A DNA stretch of 64,000 bases from UMGS1590 sp963558655 (GCA_963558655.1 CAUWHJ010000001.1:62001-126000), one strand, 5' to 3'; counted from the stretch's first letter, positions 9,064 through 17,758 are shown. The notes: generated from the letters alone by a model not told the origin. Program-made: numbers and translations.

Positions 9064-9735
9064 TCACTCTGCTTTCTCATAACGGTAAAGAAGGTAGTTG
9101 CAGAGGAAGAGCACCAAGCCATAGATGAGAGAGATGGCAGCGAGCATGAAGATGGCACACCATTCGACATTGCGGCTAAGGAAGCCCATCCCCATCAGCC
9201 AAATGACGATAAAGAGCAGTGCGAACCCAATGCGGTAAGCTTTGAGTTCGGCACGCCGACGGTTTTCCTGGAACAGTTCGTCCTCTAATGTGTGCGAGAG
9301 CTTGCCTTCAAAGAAAAAGCCGAAGAAGCCAAAGAACACAAAGAAGATAAAGGGAAAGATTTTGCCAAACTCGGCATAAGTCCAGAAACCGCCAAAGCCC
9401 AAAAATCCTGCAAAGCCTAGCCAACCGAGGCGTGGTGAGATGGTGCGGGAATAGCTGCGGCCATCTTCGGAAGGCTCTTTGGTGAACATGAGTCGGATGA
9501 CGTGGCGCCAAAGGACAACGAGAAAATAGATGACATAGCAGAAAAGCAAGGCACCGGGAATGAGCAGCGATAGATCTTTTGGCTGGAAGGTGTAGGTGGA
9601 GAGGTCCATATTATACACCCAACGACCGTCGTTGAAGGCGAGGGAATAGGCCACGCCTAAGAGCAGCAGGGCGATGACGACAACAGCACCGATGATGAGG
9701 CGTCGAATGCTTTTCTTTGGCAGACGTTTATCCAT
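9064..9735 (-). CDS. DUF3796-like multi-span membrane protein
   Basis: The 223-residue product has a positively charged N-terminus, a span at ~12-33, a second at ~58-78, a glycine/phenylalanine-rich central pair (~105-150) and two C-terminal spans (~170-215). Arrangement directly upstream of a short Xre gene, with the stop six bases before the latter's start, matches the DUF3796/HTH pairs of Firmicutes. Function unknown. The ATG has an AAAGGAGCTG ribosome site. Confidence 0.7.
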   Translation of the reverse strand: MDKRLPKKSIRRLIIGAVVVIALLLLGVAYSLAFNDGRWVYNMDLSTYTFQPKDLSLLIPGALLFCYVIYFLVVLWRHVIRLMFTKEPSEDGRSYSRTISPRLGWLGFAGFLGFGGFWTYAEFGKIFPFIFFVFFGFFGFFFEGKLSHTLEDELFQENRRRAELKAYRIGFALLFIVIWLMGMGFLSRNVEWCAIFMLAAISLIYGLVLFLCNYLLYRYEKAE

Positions 9736-9755
9736 GATGGTCAGCTCCTTTGATA

Positions 9756-9792
9756 GTGATATATTTGTCTCTTAATAAGACAAATATATCAC
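9756..9792. promoter_or_regulatory. 15-bp-arm palindromic operator of the Xre/DUF3796-like operon
   Basis: Perfect inverted repeat: GTGATATATTTGTCT at 9756-9770 and its complement at 9778-9792 with a 7-base spacer. It covers the -10 element and start region of the minus-strand promoter. A related half site (GACAAATAAATC) occurs at 9821-9832 upstream of the -35. Probably bound by the Xre protein encoded in the operon (inference). Confidence 0.75.
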
Positions 9793-9811
9793 ATAGAACG
9801 TGAGCGGTCAA
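9783..9811 (-). promoter_or_regulatory. Sigma-A promoter of the DUF3796-like/Xre operon
   Basis: On the minus strand TTGACC (9806-9811) and TATATT (9783-9788) are separated by exactly 17 bases. The -10 lies in the palindrome, consistent with repression by occlusion. Confidence 0.8.
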
Positions 9812-9852
9812 TAATAAAGTGACAAATAAATCTCTTTTGTGAAAAACGGCAT

Positions 9853-9887
9853 AAAAAAACTGCCGCCGTTTTGGCGACAGTTTTGCC
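9853..9887 (-). terminator. Intrinsic terminator of the glcDF operon
   Basis: Directly after the glcF stop, AAACTGTCGCC pairs with GGCGGCAGTTT (one G-U pair) and runs into a stretch of seven Ts on the minus strand. Confidence 0.85.
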
Positions 9888-11105
9888 TTAGAGCACCTGG
9901 CTAATATGGAGCACTTTGAGATCTTTGTAGCGTTCTAACTTGCCGAGCTGCATGAGGCAGCTTGGACATTCGGCAACGACAATGTCAGCACCGGTGGCTT
10001 TGAAATCCCGGTATTTATTGTCGAGCACCTTAGCAGAGGTTTGCGGAAAATCAATTTGGAACGTACCGGCACCGCCGCAGCACATGGTGGCATTTTCGGC
10101 TGGCAGATAGGTCACAGCCTTTTCGAGCAGTGCCTGTGGTTCTTTGTGAATCCCCTGGCCGCGGTTGAGATGGCAGGAGGCGTGATAAGTCACGTGCAGA
10201 TCCTTGTGCGGGGTTGGTTCGTAACCGACGGCGTAAAGATATTCGGAAAGTCCCATCACTTTCTGGCTAAAGGTGCGGGCTTTATCTTTCATGGTGAAAT
10301 CATCAGCGAAGAGTTCGCCGTATTCTTTGAGCATGGCGCCGCAGCTGCCACAGTCGGTGATGATGAGATCGTAGTCTTTTAGGGTGTCAATGTTGCGGCG
10401 TGCCATCTTTTTCGCCAGAGGAATCATGCCGTGGGATTGTTGCGGCAAGCCACAGCAATCGACATTAGGCACATCAACGCTGCGGCCGGTTTTTTCGATG
10501 AGCGCAATGGACGCTTCACTGGCGTTGTTAAAGAAGAGCTTCATTGCACAGCCTTTGAAATAGGCGACATGTTTCACTTTTCCAAGATCCATACGACACT
10601 TTTCCGCAGGTTTGGAAAAAATAGCGGGGCCGCTGTGGCGCAATGCTTCCGGCGCAGTATGGTTGGCTGGCAAAAGACCACGGGTAAGGCGTGGAAATTG
10701 CAGGGTTTGGGCAGCACCAATGAAAGGGCGGCTCAGGCTTTTTAACGGGCTGGAGGACATGAAGCCGCCGACAAGGCGGTATTTTGGTGAAAGCCCATAG
10801 TCCTCACGCAGCCATTGACGAATTTCAATCATGGCTTGGTCGGTCATGACTTTGCCTGGGCAGACTTCTGTGCAGGCTTTACAGAGCAAACAGTAATCCA
10901 GTGCGTGGCGCAGGTCTTTTTCACTGCCGTCGAGCTTGCCTTCGAGCAGGGCGCGAACGATGGCGATTTTGCCACGTGAGGTGGCGCGGTCTTTGCGGTC
11001 AACACGATAGAGTGGACAGACTGTGGTGCAGGCGCCGCAGCGGTCGCATTTGAGAGCGATGGCTTTGAGTTTGTCATAATGGGTGTTGTGTTCCATGATG
11101 CTCAT
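9888..11105 (-). CDS. glcF: GlcF-like iron-sulfur subunit of a glycolate/D-lactate oxidoreductase
   Basis: Two [4Fe-4S] motifs are visible: Cys20, Cys23, Cys26, Cys30 and Cys72, Cys75, Cys78, Cys82. Two CCG (heterodisulfide-reductase type) motifs follow, CCGLPQQSHG and CCGGAGTF. This is the layout of GlcF, the electron-transfer subunit that takes electrons from a GlcD flavoprotein. The ATG overlaps the glcD stop (ATGA), and GGAGGG lies just upstream; an alternative ATG is at 11096. It would act at the cytoplasmic side with glcD in oxidation of D-lactate, glycolate or a similar 2-hydroxyacid; which acid is not determinable. No permease or electron-transfer flavoprotein genes adjoin. Confidence 0.88.
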   Translation of the reverse strand: MSIMEHNTHYDKLKAIALKCDRCGACTTVCPLYRVDRKDRATSRGKIAIVRALLEGKLDGSEKDLRHALDYCLLCKACTEVCPGKVMTDQAMIEIRQWLREDYGLSPKYRLVGGFMSSSPLKSLSRPFIGAAQTLQFPRLTRGLLPANHTAPEALRHSGPAIFSKPAEKCRMDLGKVKHVAYFKGCAMKLFFNNASEASIALIEKTGRSVDVPNVDCCGLPQQSHGMIPLAKKMARRNIDTLKDYDLIITDCGSCGAMLKEYGELFADDFTMKDKARTFSQKVMGLSEYLYAVGYEPTPHKDLHVTYHASCHLNRGQGIHKEPQALLEKAVTYLPAENATMCCGGAGTFQIDFPQTSAKVLDNKYRDFKATGADIVVAECPSCLMQLGKLERYKDLKVLHISQVL

Positions 11106-12526
11106 CGCCCTCCTTGAGACGTGGTGTCGCGACCAAAGATTTTTCCGGGATTGAGAATACCATTTGGGTCCAGTGCTTGTTTAATGAGCAGAGAGGCGTC
11201 GATTTCTTCTTTTTCGAGGGCAAGGTCGATGTACGGTTGTTTGGAGATGCCAATGCCGTGTTCGCCGCTGAGTTTGCCGCCACAATCGACAGCCGCCTGA
11301 AAGATTTCTTCCACGCAGGCGTGGACTTTTTCGGGCACGCCAGAAACACCCATATCGCAGAGCAAGGATGGATGCAAATTGCCATCGCCGGCGTGGCCGA
11401 AGATGGAAACCTTGAAGCCGTATTTTGCACAGATGTCGGTAATCTTTGTGCAAACCTGCGGCAACTCAGCGCGTGGTACGGTGATGTCTTCACCAACGCG
11501 GTCCGGCGCCAACGCTTTGAGTGCGGTGGAAAGTTTGTTGCGAAGATTCCAGAGATGGTCACGCTCGGCATCGTCTTTGGCTAAGGTGAAGTCCAGTGCG
11601 CCGTCTTGGCGGCAAACGGCTTCGAGGGTGGCCATATCGCTGGCGCAAATTTCTGGGGTGTTGCCGTCGAGATCGAAAACGAGCATGGCGCCAACGCCGT
11701 CTTTGATTGGAAAATCGTTGAATTTGGCAGTGGCTTCACAAGAGAGCTTGTCCATCAGCTCAGCGGCCGTTGGCGTAACGCCGCTTTTCAAACAATCACC
11801 AACGGCGGTGCAGGCATCTTCCACACTCTTAAAGGTGGCCATGGCACTTTTTACATAGCGTGGCTGACCGATGACTTTGAGTGTGGCTTCGGTGATGACA
11901 CCAAGTGTGCCCTCAGAACCGACAAAAAGCTGTGTCATGTTGTAGCCGGTGACGTTTTTTATGAGCTTGCCGCCGGTGTGGATGATATCACCATTGGCAA
12001 GTACCACTTCTAAGCCCAATACATAGTCGCTGGTGACCCCGTACTTCACGGCACGGATACCACCGGCGTTTTCAGCAATGTTGCCGCCGATGGTGGAGTA
12101 TTTGTGTGAAGAAGGTTCCGGTGGGTAGTAAAGCCCATGAGCAGTGCAGAAATCATGCACTTCTTTGGTGAGCACACCCGGTTGTACACGCAAGGTGAGA
12201 TTTTTTTCATCAAGTTCAACGATATTTTTCATTTCATCGACACTTAGCACGATACCACCTTTCACAGGAATGGCACCGCCGCTGCGGCCACTGCCTGTGC
12301 CACGTACTGTGACAGGAATTTTTTTTGTGTTCGCGTACTTTAACAAGGCGGAAACTTCGGCGGTGGTGTGGGCTTTGCAGACAAAATCGGGCGTTTCATC
12401 GGGATTGAGGGCTTCTGGTGAAGCATCGTAACTGTAACCGAAACAGTCGATAGGCTTATACAGCACCCGTTCTTTACCAAAAATTTCTTGTAGCACATGG
12501 AGATGCGCGTCTTTATTTTCTAACAT
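11102..12526 (-). CDS. glcD: GlcD-like FAD-linked 2-hydroxyacid oxidase subunit
   Basis: The 474-residue product has the VAO/PCMH FAD-binding domain (VTVRGTGSGRSGGAIP near residue 75; PPEPSSHKYSTIGGNIAENAGG split near 140-160; GSEGTLGVITEATL near 210) and the C-terminal FAD-linked oxidase domain ending in SGEHGIG and LDPNGILNPGKIF, the hallmarks of GlcD and bacterial D-lactate dehydrogenases. AGGAAG precedes the ATG by about 9 bases. It is the first gene of a two-gene operon. A GGGTACCC palindrome at 12555-12562 in the leader may be an operator, but no regulator gene is adjacent. Confidence 0.9.
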   Translation of the reverse strand: MLENKDAHLHVLQEIFGKERVLYKPIDCFGYSYDASPEALNPDETPDFVCKAHTTAEVSALLKYANTKKIPVTVRGTGSGRSGGAIPVKGGIVLSVDEMKNIVELDEKNLTLRVQPGVLTKEVHDFCTAHGLYYPPEPSSHKYSTIGGNIAENAGGIRAVKYGVTSDYVLGLEVVLANGDIIHTGGKLIKNVTGYNMTQLFVGSEGTLGVITEATLKVIGQPRYVKSAMATFKSVEDACTAVGDCLKSGVTPTAAELMDKLSCEATAKFNDFPIKDGVGAMLVFDLDGNTPEICASDMATLEAVCRQDGALDFTLAKDDAERDHLWNLRNKLSTALKALAPDRVGEDITVPRAELPQVCTKITDICAKYGFKVSIFGHAGDGNLHPSLLCDMGVSGVPEKVHACVEEIFQAAVDCGGKLSGEHGIGISKQPYIDLALEKEEIDASLLIKQALDPNGILNPGKIFGRDTTSQGGR

Positions 12527-12647
12527 GGGAGGGGTCTTCCTTTCTTATGGGTATGGGTACCCTTCGGATAAAAACTCTTTTCGTGCCTTCTATTATAGCA
12601 CTATGATGGTGAATTGACAGAAGGCGACTGCATTTTTTTCAAAAATA

Positions 12648-12676
12648 TTGCGTATTTATGCAGTTCGCTCTATAAT
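12648..12676 (+). promoter_or_regulatory. Promoter of the Fe-ADH gene
   Basis: TTGCGT (12648-12653), 17-base spacer, TATAAT (12671-12676), followed by AAAGGAG at 12700. Confidence 0.65.
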
Positions 12677-12717
12677 TGTCCTATAACAGTTTATCGATCA
12701 AAGGAGTTGTTATCATC

Positions 12718-13815
12718 ATGGAAACGCAATCCGTTTTTCTTCCATCTTATAGCATCGGCGGCAGCGATGTATATAAAAGAGTTCCGGCTATTTGTCGGCC
12801 GTATGGCACCAAGGCCATCGTTATTGGCGGCGAAAAAGCTATGGCTGCTGCAAAGGCTGATTTGCTTGCGGGTGTTGCAGGAAGTGACATCGAAATCACC
12901 GGTTTTCTCAAATATGGTGACGATGTCACCTACGAAGCAGCAGATGCTCTTTGTGCCAATCCGGACGTGCAGGCAGCCGACATGATTTTCGCCGTTGGCG
13001 GCGGCCGTGCTACTGATACGTGCAAAACGGCAGCCGACAAGCTCGACAAACCGATCTTTACTTTCCCTACGATTGCTTCTAACTGTGCGGCTGTTACGCT
13101 GGTGTGCGTGATGCACAAACCAGACCGTAGCCTGGCAGGGTTCCACTATCGCAAGGAACCGGCCAAGCATTGCTTTATCAACCTGGATATTATTTCTAAG
13201 GCACCGCTGGAATACATCTGGGCGGGCATTGGTGATGCCTTCAGCAAAGCCTATGAACCATCTTTCTCAGCCATGAATGATGAGTTGGACCATTCCAACA
13301 TGATTGGCGTGGATTTGGCAAAGCACTGCGGCGAACCATTGTTTAAGTATGCTGTTCAAGCGTATGAGGATTGTAAGAACCATCGTACCAGCGAAGCGCT
13401 GAAACAGATCGTGCTCAACATCATCATTACCGGCGGCATTATCAGCACCCTGATTGAAACCGAAAAATATAACGGCGCCATTCCACATTCCATTTTCTAT
13501 GGCAGCACGCCAATTCCTGCTTGCGAGCAGAACCATTTGCATGGCGAAATTGTCGCCTATGCCTGCCTGCCCCAATTGATGCACGAACAACGCATGGAAG
13601 ATTTTGAACGTCAGTTTAAGCTCAATCGTGCGCTTGGCTTGCCAACTAGCCTGGCTGAGATTGATGTTACCATTGGCAGTGAAGATTACGAAAAATTGCT
13701 CGATGGCACCATGGCAGACCGCTGTATGCAGTATCTGCCATATCCGATCAGTCGCGCAGATGTGGACGATGCCATTCGTAAAACCGAAGCCTATCACAAC
13801 GCGCATATTCAGTAA
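12718..13815 (+). CDS. Iron-containing alcohol dehydrogenase family protein (glycerol dehydrogenase-like)
   Basis: The 365-residue protein has the NAD-binding GGGRATDTCK motif (Gly94-Lys103) of the glycerol dehydrogenase/Fe-ADH family and metal ligands in the expected order: Asp173 (GIGDAFSKAYE), His257 (AIPHSIF) and His275 (NHLHGE). It probably oxidises or reduces a small polyol or aldehyde with NAD(H); glycerol itself is only one possibility. ATG 12718, 11 bases after AAAGGAG, is preferred over an in-frame non-ATG start 42 bases upstream that overlaps the -10 element. It is a single-gene transcription unit closed by a terminator. Confidence 0.88.
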   Translation: METQSVFLPSYSIGGSDVYKRVPAICRPYGTKAIVIGGEKAMAAAKADLLAGVAGSDIEITGFLKYGDDVTYEAADALCANPDVQAADMIFAVGGGRATDTCKTAADKLDKPIFTFPTIASNCAAVTLVCVMHKPDRSLAGFHYRKEPAKHCFINLDIISKAPLEYIWAGIGDAFSKAYEPSFSAMNDELDHSNMIGVDLAKHCGEPLFKYAVQAYEDCKNHRTSEALKQIVLNIIITGGIISTLIETEKYNGAIPHSIFYGSTPIPACEQNHLHGEIVAYACLPQLMHEQRMEDFERQFKLNRALGLPTSLAEIDVTIGSEDYEKLLDGTMADRCMQYLPYPISRADVDDAIRKTEAYHNAHIQ

Positions 13816-13822
13816 CCTTGCG

Positions 13823-13852
13823 ATCCCCGACCTTGTGTCGGGGATTTGTCAT
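13823..13852 (+). terminator. Intrinsic terminator after the Fe-ADH gene
   Basis: ATCCCCGAC pairs with GTCGGGGAT around a 5-base loop; the following T-run is short (TTTGT), so termination may be partial. Confidence 0.65.
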
Positions 13853-13881
13853 ATTCGTATCGTTGATAGCAGGGATTCCTA

Positions 13882-13911
13882 TTGGTACGCTTGAAGAGAA
13901 TGGCGTATAAT
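13882..13911 (+). promoter_or_regulatory. Promoter of the aldo/keto reductase gene
   Basis: TTGGTA (13882-13887), 18-base spacer, TATAAT (13906-13911); GAAGGAGGTC ribosome site follows. Confidence 0.65.
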
Positions 13912-13948
13912 ATGTATAGTATAAAAAATCGAAGGAGGTCATCGATTA

Positions 13949-14797
13949 ATGGAATCAGTAACATTGAACAATGGCGTTGTCATGCCATTGGAAGGCTATG
14001 GTGTGTTCCAGGTGACGGATTTGGACGCGTGTGAAAAAGTTGTGCTGGAAGCCATTCAAACGGGCTATCGCCTCATTGACACTGCTGCGGCCTATATGAA
14101 CGAAGAAGGTGTTGGCCGTGCCATCAAGGCAAGTGGTGTGCCAAGAGAAGAACTCTTTATTACCTCAAAACTCTGGGTTCAAGATGCCAGCTACGAAGGT
14201 GCTAAGGCTGCTATTGAACGTTCTCTGGAAAAACTCGGCTTGGATTATATGGATCTCTACCTCATTCATCAGCCACTTGGCGACATCTATGGCGCTTGGC
14301 GTGCTATGGAGGAAGCGTATAAAGAAGGCAAGCTGCGTGCTATTGGCGTGTGCAATATGTATCCAGCCCGTCTGGCTGATTTTTGTGAAACCGTTGATGT
14401 TCTGCCTGCGGTCAATCAGGTTGAGTTGCATCCGTTTTTCCAGCAGCCACGTGCGCTTAAGACCATGAAACAGTACGGTGTGCATCCGGAAGCATGGGGG
14501 CCATTTGCGGAAGGTACGCATGACATTTTTAACCATCCATTGCTCACGGCGATTGGCGAAAAATATGGCAAGAGTGCGGCACAAGTGGCATTGCGCTGGA
14601 ACGTGCAGCGTGGTGTGACGGTTATTCCAAAATCGGTGCACAAGGAACGCATGATTGAAAATCTGAACATCTGGGATTTCCAGCTCAGCGAGGACGACAT
14701 GGCAGAAATCTCCGATCTTGATATTGGGCACAGCGAAATTGTTTACCACGATGACCCTGGCTATATCAAAACCCTGCACAAATTGAAAGTGCACTAA
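13949..14797 (+). CDS. Aldo/keto reductase
   Basis: This 282-residue enzyme has the full AKR tetrad: Asp44 and Tyr49 in DTAAAY, Lys74 in TSKLW and His107 in LIHQP. The C-terminal IPKSVHKERMIEN segment binds the NADPH phosphate in this family. It closely follows the pattern of the 2,5-diketogluconate reductase-like/YvgN group of Firmicutes, which reduce small aldehydes such as methylglyoxal. It lacks the KPG... NADPH-loop variations that would indicate a steroid-type AKR. Monocistronic with its own promoter and terminator; ribosome site GAAGGAGG. Confidence 0.92.
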   Translation: MESVTLNNGVVMPLEGYGVFQVTDLDACEKVVLEAIQTGYRLIDTAAAYMNEEGVGRAIKASGVPREELFITSKLWVQDASYEGAKAAIERSLEKLGLDYMDLYLIHQPLGDIYGAWRAMEEAYKEGKLRAIGVCNMYPARLADFCETVDVLPAVNQVELHPFFQQPRALKTMKQYGVHPEAWGPFAEGTHDIFNHPLLTAIGEKYGKSAAQVALRWNVQRGVTVIPKSVHKERMIENLNIWDFQLSEDDMAEISDLDIGHSEIVYHDDPGYIKTLHKLKVH

Positions 14798-14803
14798 AAA
14801 CAC

Positions 14804-14841
14804 AAAAAGAGGCAAGACGCGCGCAGTCTTGCCTCTTTTTT
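14804..14841. terminator. Bidirectional intrinsic terminator
   Basis: A 15-base perfect stem (AAAAAGAGGCAAGAC and complement) with a 7-base loop lies between the convergent aldo/keto reductase and DegV genes. Confidence 0.9.
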
Positions 14842-14845
14842 ATGC

Positions 14846-15727
14846 TTAGTTCACACGATGTTTGCCCCAGAAACAAACGCAAACGCAGCCGGGGCCGCTG
14901 TGGCTGCTGAATGTGGCGCCGAGCGGACGAATGGCCAAATCAACAAGGCGCGGAAATTTTTCTCGGATAAGTGCGGCGGTTTCCTGTGCCGAGGGCAGGT
15001 CGGAATGAGCAATCATGAGCTTGCCGTTGTAGTTGTAGCCATCGTTGGCGATGTCGGCAATGTGTTCCACAATGCGTGTGATGGCTTTTTTGCGGGTGCG
15101 GATTTTATCGCTCATGACAATCTCGCCCTTGGTATTGGCAACCATGATTGGGCAGATTTTCATTTTTTGTGCGAGAAGTCCGGCATAGCGAGGGATACGT
15201 CCGCCCTTGATGAAATAGGTGAGGTCGGTGGAAAAGAAATAATGCTGCATATTTAGCCGATGTTCCTCCACCCATTCACGCACCTCTTCGATGTTTTTGC
15301 CGGCGGCACGCAGATGGGCGGCTTCTTCCACGAGCATACCATAACCCACCGAACCGCTTAATGAATCGACAATGATGAGCTTGCGTTCGGGAAATTCTTC
15401 CAGCAAGTGACGCGCTGCCAGCATGGCAGAGTTGTAGGTGCCGGAGATGCCACTGGATACCGTGATGTGGAGAATATCGCGCCCTTCTTCCAGAAATGGA
15501 CGGAAAAACGCCTTGTATTCGCCAACACTGACCTGCGAGGTCTTGACATCATGCCCGTCTACCATGTATTGATGCAGTTGTTCCGGACTGATGCTTTCAC
15601 CAAAATCGTCGAGGTAATCTTTTCCATCTAAAATGACATGATAAAACACCGTTTCCACATCAAGCGCCTTCATTGCCTCGCGCGAATAGTCCACAGGCGT
15701 GCAGCAACTGATTACAAAATTATTCAA
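14846..15727 (-). CDS. DegV family fatty-acid-binding protein
   Basis: The 293-residue product has the DegV fold markers: an N-terminal beta-alpha segment, VKTSQVSVGEY (the TSQ/TSQPS loop), ITVSSGISGTYNSA with the SSxxSGT fatty-acyl carboxylate site, IIVDSLSGSVGYG, and the FIKGGRIPRYAG and DKIRTRKKA blocks. In Firmicutes, DegV/FakB proteins bind fatty acids for FakA kinase; no fakA gene is adjacent. The start is a TTG 7 bases after GGAGG. A promoter is seen at 15770-15798. Confidence 0.9.
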   Translation of the reverse strand: MNNFVISCCTPVDYSREAMKALDVETVFYHVILDGKDYLDDFGESISPEQLHQYMVDGHDVKTSQVSVGEYKAFFRPFLEEGRDILHITVSSGISGTYNSAMLAARHLLEEFPERKLIIVDSLSGSVGYGMLVEEAAHLRAAGKNIEEVREWVEEHRLNMQHYFFSTDLTYFIKGGRIPRYAGLLAQKMKICPIMVANTKGEIVMSDKIRTRKKAITRIVEHIADIANDGYNYNGKLMIAHSDLPSAQETAALIREKFPRLVDLAIRPLGATFSSHSGPGCVCVCFWGKHRVN

Positions 15728-15769
15728 GGGAGCCCCTCCATTTCATTCATCGTGATGGGATTTGTTCCT

Positions 15770-15798
15770 ATTGTATCGAATTGACACGTTGAATGCAA
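15770..15798 (-). promoter_or_regulatory. Promoter of the degV-like gene
   Basis: Minus-strand TTGCAT (15793-15798), 17-base spacer and TACAAT (15770-15775). Confidence 0.65.
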
Positions 15799-15849
15799 TA
15801 TGATATTAAATAATCTTGAAAACTAGATGTGTGGTGTGGCAGACGGCGC

Positions 15850-15879
15850 TTGCAGGAGTGCTTTCGGAAACGGTATAAT
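15850..15879 (+). promoter_or_regulatory. Promoter of the dipeptidase gene
   Basis: TTGCAG (15850-15855), 18-base spacer, TATAAT (15874-15879). Confidence 0.65.
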
Positions 15880-15908
15880 ACAACGCAGAGTGAAAGGAGA
15901 CAAGTCCC

Positions 15909-16880
15909 ATGATTTTTGATGGACATTGCGATATATTTACGGACGTGCTGCGCCGCCGTTTGGCAGGCGAGGAGAACGTTTTGCAGCGTCGCCATCTGCC
16001 GCTGTTGCGTGCCGGAGGCATCAGCGGCGGCTGTTTTGTGCTTTGGGTGGACCCGCCCTACACAGATGCACCGGCAGAGCGTTTGACGCAGCTGATGCAG
16101 GCAGTGGAAGCAGAAATGGCAGTATGTACAGAAGCCGTGCTCGTGCATCATAGTGCAGAGATGCGGCAGGCACAGGCAGAAGGGCGATTTCCGATTCTTC
16201 TTGGTGTGGAAGGTTTGGCGGCGATTGGCGAGGACATCAGCGACATTGAGCGGTTGTATGCCTTCGGGGTGCGGCACGCCATGCTCACCTGGAACGAAGA
16301 GAACGCACTGGCGACCGGCGCTAAAGGCAATCCTGCACGCGGGCTTACCGATGCCGGGCGGCGTGCTGTGCGCTGCATGGAAAAGTTGCAGATGCTCGTT
16401 GATGTGTCGCATCTCAATGAGGCTTCTTTTTGGGATGTGCTCCGCGTGGCACAGGCGCCGGTGATTGCTTCTCATTCTAATGCTTATGCGCTGGCAGCGG
16501 TGCCACGCAATCTTACAGACGAACAGCTGCGTGCCATTGCAGAAACAGGCGGGCTGGTGGGGCTGAATGCCAATAAAAACCTTGTCAGTCCAGATCCGGC
16601 CAAACAGCATTTGCGCCACTTTGCGGCGCACGCAGCGCATATCGCTGAAACGATTGGCGTGGAGCATCTCGCCTTTGGTTTTGATTTTAATGAGTATCTG
16701 GCAGTCGATGCCACCAAAAGCTACAACGATGGCGGCAACCCCAATGTGCCGGGGCTGGAAGATGCCAGCCACACGCCTGCTTATATGGAAGCGTTGCGTG
16801 CTGTCGGTTTCTCCCCGCAGGAATTGACGCAGATGGCGGAAGCAAACTGGCTGCGGCTCATTGAAACGGTCATCGGATAA
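15909..16880 (+). CDS. Membrane dipeptidase-family (M19) zinc peptidase
   Basis: The 323-residue protein carries the M19 metal ligands: HCD at residues 6-8 (HxD), GVEG with the bridging Glu, DVSHLN and SHSNAYAL with the two later His, and FGFDFNE with the Asp of the active site. No signal peptide or anchor is present, so it is cytoplasmic as in other bacterial members. It probably cleaves dipeptides, including D-Ala-containing ones. GAAAGGAGAC precedes the ATG. Monocistronic with its own promoter. A long antisense open frame covers the same region and is not considered a gene. Confidence 0.9.
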   Translation: MIFDGHCDIFTDVLRRRLAGEENVLQRRHLPLLRAGGISGGCFVLWVDPPYTDAPAERLTQLMQAVEAEMAVCTEAVLVHHSAEMRQAQAEGRFPILLGVEGLAAIGEDISDIERLYAFGVRHAMLTWNEENALATGAKGNPARGLTDAGRRAVRCMEKLQMLVDVSHLNEASFWDVLRVAQAPVIASHSNAYALAAVPRNLTDEQLRAIAETGGLVGLNANKNLVSPDPAKQHLRHFAAHAAHIAETIGVEHLAFGFDFNEYLAVDATKSYNDGGNPNVPGLEDASHTPAYMEALRAVGFSPQELTQMAEANWLRLIETVIG

Positions 16881-16904
16881 AAATACATACCGTGTGAATG
16901 ATTC

Positions 16905-16933
16905 TTGACAACGCTCGCTGAAACCGCTACAAT
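16905..16933 (+). promoter_or_regulatory. Promoter of the tetR gene at 16974
   Basis: TTGACA (16905-16910), 17-base spacer, TACAAT (16928-16933). Confidence 0.8.
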
Positions 16934-16973
16934 GAAAACATACCAAGAGAATGTAAAAGGGGAGGTTGTATAG

Positions 16974-17627
16974 ATGGCGCGTAACAAATATCCGGAGATT
17001 ACCGAAGCACGTATTTTGGACGCCGCACAGCGGCTGTTTCTTGAAAAAGGCTATGAACAGACCACCATTCAGGATATTGTAACGGAGCTGGGCGATCTCA
17101 CCAAAGGTGCTGTTTATCATCATTTCAAATCGAAGGAAGAAATTCTCAGCGCTGTGTGCGACCGTATGTTTTTCGAGAACAATCCGTTTGAAAAGGTGCG
17201 TGAGCGCAAGGATTTGAACGGGCTGGAAAAACTGCGCGAAGTCATTCGGCTCAATCAGGCGGATACTGCACGCACCCGTTTGACGGTGCAGAGCATTCCG
17301 GTGTCACAGAATCCGCGTTTGCTGGTGGAGATGATTACTTCCAATCGCAAGGTGCTGACGCCGCGCTTTCAAACGCTCATCGAAGAAGGCATTCGTGACG
17401 GTTCCATTCACACCGACTATGCAAAGGAAATTGCCGAGCTTTTGCCATTGCTCACGAGCCTTTGGTTATTGCCAAGCGTGTTTCCTGCAACGAAGGAAGA
17501 GATGCGACACAAGTTTGATTTCATCGGCGAAATGCTTGCGAAAATGGGCGTGCCGCTTTTCGATGAAGAAATGTCGGAGCTTGTGGATGCTTTCTTTGCA
17601 CAGATGCCCGAGAACGATCCTGCATAA
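16974..17627 (+). CDS. TetR/AcrR family transcriptional regulator
   Basis: N-terminal helix-turn-helix is canonical: ILDAAQRLFLEKGYEQTTIQDIV split across residues 14-36, then GDLTKGAVYHHFKSKEEIL as recognition helix. Length 217. The C-terminal domain is unrecognised. Ribosome site GGGGAGGTTG precedes the ATG. The gene has its own promoter and terminator; the next gene (17759) is separately controlled and may be its target, but nothing in the sequence proves it. Confidence 0.9.
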   Translation: MARNKYPEITEARILDAAQRLFLEKGYEQTTIQDIVTELGDLTKGAVYHHFKSKEEILSAVCDRMFFENNPFEKVRERKDLNGLEKLREVIRLNQADTARTRLTVQSIPVSQNPRLLVEMITSNRKVLTPRFQTLIEEGIRDGSIHTDYAKEIAELLPLLTSLWLLPSVFPATKEEMRHKFDFIGEMLAKMGVPLFDEEMSELVDAFFAQMPENDPA

Positions 17628-17653
17628 AATTGCCGAAGGGCAATTTTATTTTA
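17625..17653 (+). terminator. Intrinsic terminator after tetR
   Basis: TAAAATTGCC pairs perfectly with GGCAATTTTA around a 4-base GAAG loop and runs into T-rich sequence; the stem includes the stop codon. Confidence 0.85.
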
Positions 17654-17714
17654 CCTTTTTACATTCGTACGGTAGGTATTATTGTTGAGGTGATGGGATG
17701 TTATTTTTTTACAC

Positions 17715-17739
17715 TGATACATACCATCATCATGTATCA
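17715..17739. promoter_or_regulatory. 8-bp inverted repeat upstream of small membrane gene
   Basis: TGATACAT (17715-17722) and its complement (17732-17739) flank a 9-base spacer, 20 bases before the ATG. Possible operator, perhaps for the adjacent TetR protein. Confidence 0.4.
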
Positions 17740-17758
17740 ATGGAATGGAGGAAAAATC

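Noticed and set aside
15768..17123. A ~451-codon open frame antisense to the M19 dipeptidase and tetR
   Set aside because: Overlaps two well-supported genes with promoters and ribosome sites; its translation is low-quality and Cys/His-rich noise.
17630..17758. Longer start of the small membrane gene and other upstream in-frame starts (for example before 23668, 24542, 27693, 33870, 34183)
   Set aside because: Each internal start is preceded by a strong AGGAGG-type site at proper spacing, while the upstream one is not and mostly overlaps a neighbour.
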